Source: JBGTHB01 sp041746415 (GTDB lineage Bacteria; Pseudomonadota; Gammaproteobacteria; Coxiellales; Coxiellaceae). Taken from it: 13,742 nucleotides of DNA. A program made the translations under genes and the position numbers. The notes under the pieces are model-generated. The model worked only from the letters and a program-made list of their open reading frames with translations. It did not search any database and had not been told where the DNA came from. The stretch is taken from positions 1 through 13,742 of the forward strand of contig JBGTHB010000057.1 in the NCBI GenBank assembly GCA_041746415.1, read 5' to 3'. Position 1 is the first letter of the stretch; each line of letters opens with the position of its first letter. Below are positions 1 to 5,467 of the stretch, one piece after another.

Positions 1-2
1 CC

Positions 3-56
3 ATTGCAGATATTATTGAAATGGCTGCTCCTTCAGCTCCTGCTTTTGCTCCATAA
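3..56 (+). CDS. 3' end of an unidentified upstream gene (partial)
   Basis: An open frame enters from the left edge and stops at TAA 54-56, 21 bases before the scpA start. Only 17 codons are visible. They read as a hydrophobic stretch (IADIIEM) followed by an Ala/Pro-rich tail (AAPSAPAFAP). Such tails are common at bacterial C-termini but do not identify a family. The frame is the same as scpA, but the stop at 54 and a second one at 66 separate them, so this is not an N-terminal extension of ScpA. The spacing suggests it is the gene before scpA in the same transcription unit. Its identity cannot be told from this fragment. Confidence 0.45.
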   Translation: MADIIEMAAPSAPAFAP

Positions 57-77
57 TATTTGTGGTAAGATAGCCCA

Positions 78-884
78 ATGGAAGAACAGTTGCTCATAGA
101 GCCCGCATTTGAAGCCAAGGTTCACGGCCAAACGCTCACCGAATTACCCCAGAATTTATACATTCCACCCGATGCGTTGCGCGTCTTTTTAGAAGCGTTT
201 GAAGGTCCGCTGGATTTATTGCTGTATTTAATCAAAAAACAAAACCTCGATATTTTAGATATCCCGATTGCGCAGATTACGTATCAATATGTGCAGTACG
301 TTGAACTCATGAAAGAGCTGCAGTTTGATTTGGCGGCAGAATATTTAGTGATGGCGGCTATGTTGGCAGAGATCAAATCACGCATGTTATTGCCACGCAC
401 CGCAAGTGAAGAAGAAGGCGTGGAAGGCGACCCGCGGGCGGATTTGATTCGTCGCTTACAAGAATACGAGCGTTATAAAAAAGCAGCAAATGAGATTAAT
501 GAATTGCCGCAAGTCGGACGTGATACTTTTATCGCCCAAGCGGATACACCACCATTAAATAATGAAGCGCCACCGCCGGTGGTTGAGTTGCCCCAATTGT
601 TAGATGCGCTGCGTGAAGTGTGGCAGCGCGCGCGTTTGTATAGCAAACATCAAATTGTGCGTGAACCGTTATCCATTCGTGAACGCATGTCGATTGTGTT
701 GCAAATGGTTAAAGCCGATGAGTTTACGCCATTTACGCGTTTTTTTACGCTAGAGGAAGGACGCATGGGAGTGGTTGTTACTTTAATTGCTATTTTAGAG
801 CTGATTCGCCAAGCCGCAATTGAACTTGTACAATCAGAATTGTTTGCACCTATTTATATTAAAGCCAAAGGTTCGAGCCAATGA
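78..884 (+). CDS. scpA: Segregation and condensation protein A (kleisin subunit of SMC-ScpAB)
   Basis: ScpA is the kleisin that bridges the two heads of the SMC dimer and, with ScpB, forms bacterial condensin, which compacts and segregates the chromosome. The 268-residue protein has the family hallmark FEGPLDLLLYLIKK at residues 41-54, followed by the helical N-terminal domain that contacts the SMC neck (IPIAQITYQYVQYV, then LAAEYLVMAAMLAEIKSRMLLPR). A charged linker follows. The C-terminal winged helix that binds the SMC head lies at about 215-262 (TPFTRFF, then VVTLIAILELIRQ). A roughly 40-residue lead before the FEGPLDLLL motif is usual in gammaproteobacteria. The ATG at 78 is preceded only by a weak purine stretch (ggtaaga). 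The end overlaps the scpB start by 4 bases (ATGA), implying coupled translation of the two partners. Confidence 0.95.
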   Translation: MEEQLLIEPAFEAKVHGQTLTELPQNLYIPPDALRVFLEAFEGPLDLLLYLIKKQNLDILDIPIAQITYQYVQYVELMKELQFDLAAEYLVMAAMLAEIKSRMLLPRTASEEEGVEGDPRADLIRRLQEYERYKKAANEINELPQVGRDTFIAQADTPPLNNEAPPPVVELPQLLDALREVWQRARLYSKHQIVREPLSIRERMSIVLQMVKADEFTPFTRFFTLEEGRMGVVVTLIAILELIRQAAIELVQSELFAPIYIKAKGSSQ

Positions 885-1573
885 CCGAAGTAAATTATAA
901 AGCCATTATTGAAGCGGCATTATTTGCCGCGAGCGAACCGCTGAGTTTGCAAAATTTGCAGCAGTTGTTTGATGAGCATGAGGCCATTACGGCGAATGAT
1001 ATTAAAGCAATTTTGGCGAGCATTGAAACGGATTACGCTGAGCGCGGCGTGGTATTAAAACGCGTTGCTTCTGGTTTTCGTTTTCAAGCACGCGAAGCTT
1101 ATGCAAACTGGTTGAGTCGTCTTTGGCAGCAAAAACCACCGCGTTATTCGCGGGCGGTGTTTGAAACACTGGCTTTAATTGCGTATCGTCAACCCATTAC
1201 GCGAGGTGAAATTGAAGAAGTGCGCGGTGTGGTAGTGAGTTCAGATGTGATTAAAAAACTGATGGACCGCGATTGGATTAAAATTGCAGGCCACAAAGAA
1301 GTGCCGGGTAAACCCGCCATGTTTATTACAACCAAAGCGTTTTTGGATTATTTTAATTTAAAGAGTCTTGCTGATTTGCCAGCACTAGAAAAAGTAGTGG
1401 ATTTAGAAGCAGTAGAAACGCAACTGAAAGAACAATTAGCACTTAATATGAAAGTGGAAGAAGTTGAGAATTACCCTGCTACCGTGACGCAAGTTATTGT
1501 AGAGCAAGCAGATGAAACGGATTCAGCTGCTGAATTGGAAACGGAATCGTTACAACACATTCAGCAAGAGTAA
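881..1573 (+). CDS. scpB: Segregation and condensation protein B
   Basis: ScpB dimerises and wraps the central part of ScpA in the SMC condensin complex. The 230-residue product has the two tandem winged-helix domains of the family. Residues 5-75 form the first. The second carries the signature FETLALIAYRQPITRGEIEEVRGV at about 94-117, ending in VPGKPAMFITTKAFLDYF and KSLADLPAL (about 141-169). The last 55 or so residues are acidic and low in complexity (many Glu, Gln, Val, Ala), a disordered tail often seen in this family and poorly conserved. The start is fixed by the ATGA overlap with scpA. The reading frame that opens at 1512 inside this tail is only a shadow; the next gene starts at 1584. 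Confidence 0.95.
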   Translation: MTEVNYKAIIEAALFAASEPLSLQNLQQLFDEHEAITANDIKAILASIETDYAERGVVLKRVASGFRFQAREAYANWLSRLWQQKPPRYSRAVFETLALIAYRQPITRGEIEEVRGVVVSSDVIKKLMDRDWIKIAGHKEVPGKPAMFITTKAFLDYFNLKSLADLPALEKVVDLEAVETQLKEQLALNMKVEEVENYPATVTQVIVEQADETDSAAELETESLQHIQQE

Positions 1574-1583
1574 TCCAAGTCGC

Positions 1584-1883
1584 ATGAAAAAACTGTGTGA
1601 TGTGAGTGATACGGTCAAACTCAGTTTGATTCAAACCGAATTAAAACGCCAAGCCATTCCTTTTGTCGTTAAAAATGATTTCGCACCCGGAATGGATGTG
1701 TATTTTGGTAATCCCGAACCGCAAGTGTGGTTGGTGAACGACGATGATTGGCAGCAAGCTCAAACCATTTTGTTATCATTAGAAACAGTTGCTACGACAC
1801 CGTGGGTCTGTCCTCAGTGCCATGAAAAATTGGAAGGGCAGTTTAATGAGTGTTGGCATTGTGGCTATGTTCGAGAGGCGTAA
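1584..1883 (+). CDS. DUF2007 domain protein with C-terminal zinc ribbon
   Basis: A 99-residue protein. Residues 1-70 resemble the DUF2007 (putative prokaryotic signal-transducing) fold: a short alpha/beta domain with DTVKLSLIQTELKRQAIPFVV, then PQVWLVNDDDWQQAQTILLSL, a pattern reminiscent of ACT-like or PII-like small-molecule domains. The C-terminus is a zinc ribbon with two cysteine pairs, CPQC at 76-79 and CWHC at 90-93, spaced to hold one metal ion. I chose ATG 1584 over an earlier in-frame ATG at 1512, because the earlier start would run 62 bases into scpB and add residues unlike the family. An aagag purine stretch lies about 13 bases upstream. The stop overlaps the phhA start (TAATG), so expression is probably coupled to phhA. 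The biochemical role of the family is not established. The family call is from pattern recall; no search was run. Confidence 0.8.
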   Translation: MKKLCDVSDTVKLSLIQTELKRQAIPFVVKNDFAPGMDVYFGNPEPQVWLVNDDDWQQAQTILLSLETVATTPWVCPQCHEKLEGQFNECWHCGYVREA

Positions 1884-2650
1884 TGGGATACACAGCAAAA
1901 CAAGTTGATGCACAGGGTAATATTGATTTTAGCGTGGAAGAACACGAAACCTGGCGGATTTTATTGGAACGTCAGCGACTCGTTATTCATGAACGAGGGT
2001 GTGAAGAATTTATTGCTGGGGTGGAGAAACTTAATTTTTCCTCAGCACAAATTCCCACTTTGGCCAGTGTGTCAAATGAACTTGCTTGCACCGGTTGGCA
2101 AGTCGCGCCTGTTTCAGCCATCATTCCCTTAAAAGATTTTTTTGCCTTAATTGCAGCGCGCAAATTCCCAGTGGCGACGTTTATTCGATGCCGTGAAGAA
2201 TTAGATTATTTAAAAGAACCCGATATATTTCATGAATACTTCGGTCATTGCCCTTTATTGACTTACCCGGCATATGCTGATTTCGTGGCGTGGTATGGTA
2301 AATTTGCTTTGACGGTGCCGCAGCAATGGTTACCGATTTTGGGTCGTTTGTTTTGGTTCACCATCGAATTTGGTTTGATTAATACCGCTGATGGTTTGCG
2401 CATTATGGGGGGCGGTATTCTTTCTTCATTTGCTGAGACGCAGTTTTGTTTAGTAAGTAATAAGCCGCAACGCATACCTTTTGATTTAATAACGTTATTG
2501 AACACAGATTATAATTACTGGGAAATTCAGCAGCGTTATTTTGTGCTGCGTGATTTTGACCAACTCTATGAGTTACAAGATGAGGCCAAATTGCGTGAAG
2601 CAATTGAATCCGTTACTGTAACCAATGCAACTGCATTTCGTACTTGTTGA
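1883..2650 (+). CDS. phhA: Phenylalanine 4-hydroxylase (tetrahydropterin-dependent, non-haem iron)
   Basis: The enzyme converts L-phenylalanine to L-tyrosine using O2, Fe(II) and a reduced pterin. This is the single-domain bacterial form of 255 residues, lacking the ACT regulatory and tetramerisation domains of the animal enzyme. The iron-binding facial triad is intact: HEYFGH gives His117 and His122, and FTIEFGL gives Glu162, at the same spacing as in the Chromobacterium enzyme. Other family blocks are HETWRILLERQ (about 21-31), FPVATFIRCREELDYLKEPDIFHE and GGGILSSFAETQ. A longer frame opening upstream would overlap the DUF2007 gene in its zinc-ribbon codons, so ATG 1883 was chosen: it overlaps that gene's TAA (TAATG) and has gagagg about 6 bases upstream. 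phhB follows 12 bases downstream and supplies cofactor recycling. The product probably serves tyrosine supply, and in legionellae-type bacteria also homogentisate-derived pigment; the latter is inference. Confidence 0.95.
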   Translation: MGYTAKQVDAQGNIDFSVEEHETWRILLERQRLVIHERGCEEFIAGVEKLNFSSAQIPTLASVSNELACTGWQVAPVSAIIPLKDFFALIAARKFPVATFIRCREELDYLKEPDIFHEYFGHCPLLTYPAYADFVAWYGKFALTVPQQWLPILGRLFWFTIEFGLINTADGLRIMGGGILSSFAETQFCLVSNKPQRIPFDLITLLNTDYNYWEIQQRYFVLRDFDQLYELQDEAKLREAIESVTVTNATAFRTC

Positions 2651-2662
2651 TGGAGAATAAGA

Positions 2663-2998
2663 ATGCCAGATAAATTAAGTGAAAAAAAATGTTTAGCGTG
2701 TGAAGGTGACGTTACACCATTGACGCGCCAGCAAGCGGAATTATTTTTAACTCAAATATCAGAGTGGCAATTAAATGACGCTGCCAATGCTATTACACGC
2801 CGTTTGAAGTTCAAAGGTCATTTAAGCATGATCAATTTTTTAAATGCGTTAGCTTATATTTCGCAGCAACAAAACCATCATCCTGATGTTAGTTATAGTT
2901 TTAATAGCTGCTGTGTTACGTATAATACGCATGCCATAAACGGCTTGTCTGAAAACGATTTTATTTGTGCGGCTAAGCTCGATCAATTATTACAATGA
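2663..2998 (+). CDS. phhB: 4a-hydroxytetrahydrobiopterin (pterin-4a-carbinolamine) dehydratase
   Basis: PhhB dehydrates the 4a-hydroxypterin left after each PhhA turnover, giving quinonoid dihydropterin that a reductase returns to the active cofactor. The 111-residue product has the usual length and the complete active-site signature: NHHPDVSYS with His72 and His73, TYNTHAINGLSENDF with His90 and Asp99. The N-terminus KKCLACEGDVTPLT and the EWQL strand are also typical. The start at 2663 has a good ribosome-binding site, tggagaa, 6 bases or so upstream. Its position right after phhA makes the functional pairing secure. The stop TGA (2996-2998) overlaps an ATG at 2995 that opens a 23-codon frame reaching almost to rluB. 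Confidence 0.95.
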   Translation: MPDKLSEKKCLACEGDVTPLTRQQAELFLTQISEWQLNDAANAITRRLKFKGHLSMINFLNALAYISQQQNHHPDVSYSFNSCCVTYNTHAINGLSENDFICAAKLDQLLQ

Positions 2999-3066
2999 AA
3001 GTAACTCAACAGACACCGATAAAAATGATCCGCAAATTGGCTGTTATCGCTGATTTCAACCCATAA
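2995..3066 (+). other. Possible 23-codon leader ORF bridging phhB and rluB
   Basis: An ATG overlapping the phhB stop (ATGA) opens a frame of 23 codons ending at TAA 3064-3066, beginning MKVTQQTPIKMIRKLAVIAD. It fills nearly all of the 82-base phhB-rluB gap and ends 14 bases before the rluB ATG, just before the rluB ribosome-binding site (gagag, 3070-3074). The ATGA junction is the same geometry as scpA-scpB, so ribosomes finishing phhB could re-initiate here and deliver translation to rluB. No family resemblance is seen and a frame this short can arise by chance. Reported as a possibility, not as a proven gene. Confidence 0.2.
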
Positions 3067-3080
3067 GCTGAGAGAAGCTC

Positions 3081-3791
3081 ATGAAAGCACAACGTATCCA
3101 AAAAGTACTCGCTAATTTAGGCGTTGCATCAAGACGCAAAGTCGAAACCATGATTTTAAGCGGTGAAGTGACAGTGAATAATCATTTAGCGCAATTAGGT
3201 CAGCGCATTACAGATAACGACAAGGTAAAAATAAAAGGTCACATTATTCGTTTTGCTGAAAGTGCGCCACAAAAAACGCGTCTGATTATGTACCATAAAC
3301 CAGAAGGACTAATTACCACGCGTCACGATCCACAACAACGGCCAACGGTATTTGAGGATTTACCTAAATTAGATCGCGGTCGTTGGATTAATGTGGGACG
3401 GTTGGATGTGAATACTTCCGGTTTAATGCTATTCACTAATAATGGTGAGTTGGCACACAAATTAATGCACCCCAGCCAGCATTTAGAACGCGAATACGCG
3501 GTGCGTATTCATGGACCTGTGACGAATGAAATAATACAACGTTTGCTGCAAGGGGTTAAATTAGATGATGGCATGGCACGCTTTAAAAAAGTGATTGCTG
3601 GTGGCGGTGAGCGCACCAACCAATGGTATCACGTGGTGGTTATGGAAGGACGCAATCGCATCGTACGTCGTTTGTGGGAATCACAAGGCGTTGAAGTATC
3701 GCGCTTGATGCGTATTCGTTTTGGTGGTGTGGTGTTGCCAAAATCATTGCGCCGTGGTGGGTGGTTGGAATTGGATCCCGCTATATTTTAA
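3081..3791 (+). CDS. rluB: 23S rRNA pseudouridine synthase, RluB type (RsuA family)
   Basis: This enzyme isomerises a uridine to pseudouridine in 23S rRNA; E. coli RluB acts at U2605 in the peptidyl-transferase region. The 236-residue protein starts with an S4 RNA-binding domain (about 1-50: RIQKVLANLGVASRRKVETM). The catalytic domain has YHKPEGLITT (71-80) and the active-site block GRLDVNTSGL, with catalytic Asp109. The C-terminal block GRNRIVRRLWESQG (190-203) favours RluB over RsuA or RluE. It lacks the long basic tail of E. coli RluB (291 residues), which is variable in the family. The start is supported by gagag at 3070-3074. rluB beside scpAB is a widespread arrangement. The TAA overlaps by 4 bases the stop of the convergent glycosyltransferase gene, and no terminator hairpin is visible. 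Confidence 0.92.
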   Translation: MKAQRIQKVLANLGVASRRKVETMILSGEVTVNNHLAQLGQRITDNDKVKIKGHIIRFAESAPQKTRLIMYHKPEGLITTRHDPQQRPTVFEDLPKLDRGRWINVGRLDVNTSGLMLFTNNGELAHKLMHPSQHLEREYAVRIHGPVTNEIIQRLLQGVKLDDGMARFKKVIAGGGERTNQWYHVVVMEGRNRIVRRLWESQGVEVSRLMRIRFGGVVLPKSLRRGGWLELDPAIF

Positions 3792-4483
3792 TTAGTAAAT
3801 AGTTTCCGACAAATCAATTTAGCAATTTTAACGGTGTCTTTCACGGGTTTAAAACGACTTGGACGTAAGTCTAGTGGGTAATGCGAGCGAATGGGGATGA
3901 ATTGAATATCAAAACCGGCTCGGGCGCTATCAATTAATATTTCTGTCTCAAAAGTAAAGCTATCAAAATGGCTGATGTTCGGTAATATCTTTTCTAATAA
4001 ATCACGTGGATGCAAACGATAGCCTGATTGCGTGTCATGAATTTTTTTACCTGCGGCTTTAGAAATAAAAAAATCGGCAGTTTTGTTGGCCCATAAACGA
4101 TATTTTGGTGCATGCTCAGCATTTTCCGTGCGCGCGCCGATTAATAGCGCTTGCGGATTTTCAAGGTGTTTTTGTATAAAACGTTGCACATCGTTCACAT
4201 CATGTTGACCATCGGCATCTAATGTTAAAATGGCACTAATCTCAGCGTATTGTAGTGCCGCTTCAAAACCATGTTTAAGCGCTAAGCTTTTTCCTTGGTT
4301 GTGTGCATGTTGAATAAGTTGAATCGGTAAGTCATTTAAAATTTCAACCGTATTGTCGTTACTGCCATCGTCCACCACGATTATCAGAGCGGTGTACTGT
4401 AAACAGGCGCGAATAATAGGGGCGATGGTTTCGCCTTCATTATAAGCAGGGATGATGATGGCAAGTTGATTATTTTGTTTCAT
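3788..4483 (-). CDS. Family 2 glycosyltransferase (dolichyl-phosphate-mannose-synthase-like)
   Basis: A soluble GT-A type glycosyltransferase of 231 residues that should transfer a sugar from a nucleotide-sugar donor; donor and acceptor cannot be told. Motifs in order: IIIPAYNEGETI at the N-terminus, VVDDGSNDNT (first nucleotide-binding aspartates, about 37-45), LTLDADGQHD (metal-binding DAD plus downstream Asp, about 87-95), then DTQSGYRLHP (about 150-159) and FETEILI (about 178-184). No membrane segment is evident, unlike ArnC/GtrB-type enzymes with C-terminal helices. Two starts are possible: GTG at 4489 and ATG at 4483. ATG 4483 is preferred because the weak gag element lies about 5 bases before it but almost touches the GTG. 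It overlaps the end of mltB by 14 bases and probably depends on translation of mltB. A cell-envelope role is inferred from the mltB linkage only. Confidence 0.88.
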   Translation of the reverse strand: MKQNNQLAIIIPAYNEGETIAPIIRACLQYTALIIVVDDGSNDNTVEILNDLPIQLIQHAHNQGKSLALKHGFEAALQYAEISAILTLDADGQHDVNDVQRFIQKHLENPQALLIGARTENAEHAPKYRLWANKTADFFISKAAGKKIHDTQSGYRLHPRDLLEKILPNISHFDSFTFETEILIDSARAGFDIQFIPIRSHYPLDLRPSRFKPVKDTVKIAKLICRKLFTN

Positions 4484-5456
4484 TGTCACTCGATATTATT
4501 TTATCGGCCAAGGCACCAATCGCTATGGCTTCGAAATAGGTGTCATTCCAATGCATCAAGCAAAAGAAATTTGGTAGTACTAAATAAGCCGGCCCATTTT
4601 TAGTAGCAGGTAATAATACGGCTGCCTGAATGGTGCTGGCGGGCAGCGGTTGGTTGTTTATTTTCACTAGCCCTATTTTTTTCCAATAATTAATGGGGCG
4701 TTTGAAATCGCGGCCTGAGTGTTGGTAATTAAAGTTTTTGGGTAATTTCACTGCATAACCCCAAGTTTGTTGCCCATTCCATTTATATTGATGCAAATAG
4801 TTGGCAATAGAGGCAAATACATCTGGCATGCTGGTCCAAATATTTTTAAACCCATCACCATCAAAATCAACAGCGTAAGTATTGTAAGCAGTGGGCTCAA
4901 ACGAAGTTTGCCCCATACCGCCATCCCAGGTGGAATAGGCTTGCTCGCGAATTTTTTGTTGGTCTAACATTTTTAATCCAGCAAATAATTCCTCACGATA
5001 AAAAGCAGCACGAGCGTGTTTATAAGAAAGGGTGACCAGTGATGGAATCATCGCTGTGTGCCCAACGTCACTGCCGAAATCCGATTCAATTCCCCAAATA
5101 GCAATAATGTATTGTGGTTGGACATGGTACTTTGCTTGAATTTTTAATAATAGGTTATGGTATTTTTTTAATGCTCGTTTACCGTGACGCACAAAATGAG
5201 TAGAAGTGAGGGTGCCAACAAATTTTTGAAAACTCATTGTTTTAAGAGGCTGCGTTTTGTAAATGGTAAGTGTGTGAGCTTCCGGAGCTTTTAATCCTGT
5301 TAAATAAGTGTCAATGGTTTTATCTGATATACCTTGTTGTTTTGCTTCAATACGAATTTGTTGCACAAACTGATTAAATTGTTGTTGGGCGCTTGGAGCA
5401 CAAAAAGCAGTAGTGAGATTAAGAAAGCAAATCAAGCCAATCAGTAGTCGTTGCAT
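4470..5456 (-). CDS. mltB: Lytic murein transglycosylase, MltB family (GH103)
   Basis: The enzyme cleaves the MurNAc-GlcNAc bond of peptidoglycan non-hydrolytically, leaving 1,6-anhydroMurNAc ends, in the periplasm. The 328-residue product has an N-terminal secretion signal (MQRLLIGLICFLNLTTAFCA, residues 1-20). The Cys is not in a proper lipobox (TAFC), so a soluble or loosely attached periplasmic form is more likely than the lipoprotein known for E. coli MltB. The catalytic block IWGIESDFG gives general acid/base Glu124. It is followed by the GGMGQTSFEPTAY substrate groove, an EF-hand-like DFDGDGFKNIW, and the C-terminal GPAYLVLPNFFCLMHWN block. The start was set at ATG 5456, 6 bases after an AAGGA site; the ATG at 5462 touches that site directly. 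The AAGGA overlaps the mutS stop codon (TAAGGA), so translation is likely coupled to mutS. Confidence 0.92.
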   Translation of the reverse strand: MQRLLIGLICFLNLTTAFCAPSAQQQFNQFVQQIRIEAKQQGISDKTIDTYLTGLKAPEAHTLTIYKTQPLKTMSFQKFVGTLTSTHFVRHGKRALKKYHNLLLKIQAKYHVQPQYIIAIWGIESDFGSDVGHTAMIPSLVTLSYKHARAAFYREELFAGLKMLDQQKIREQAYSTWDGGMGQTSFEPTAYNTYAVDFDGDGFKNIWTSMPDVFASIANYLHQYKWNGQQTWGYAVKLPKNFNYQHSGRDFKRPINYWKKIGLVKINNQPLPASTIQAAVLLPATKNGPAYLVLPNFFCLMHWNDTYFEAIAIGALADKIISSDNETK

Positions 5457-5462
5457 GCACAT

Positions 5463-5467
5463 TCCTT
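5463..5467 (-). promoter_or_regulatory. Ribosome-binding site of mltB, overlapping the mutS stop
   Basis: Read on the minus strand the junction is TAAGGAATGTGCATG: the TAA ends mutS and AAGGA is a good Shine-Dalgarno element. The first ATG follows with no spacing, whereas the second is 6 bases away, the usual distance. This decides the mltB start as 5456. Confidence 0.7.

Noticed and set aside
1850..1882. N-terminal extension of phhA by 11 codons
   Set aside because: It would lie over the zinc-ribbon codons of the preceding gene and adds residues not seen in the family; the TAATG junction at 1883 is a better start.
5396..5456. Lipoprotein signal on MltB
   Set aside because: A Cys lies at the end of the signal peptide, but Phe precedes it (TAFC), which does not fit the lipobox rule of a small residue at -1.
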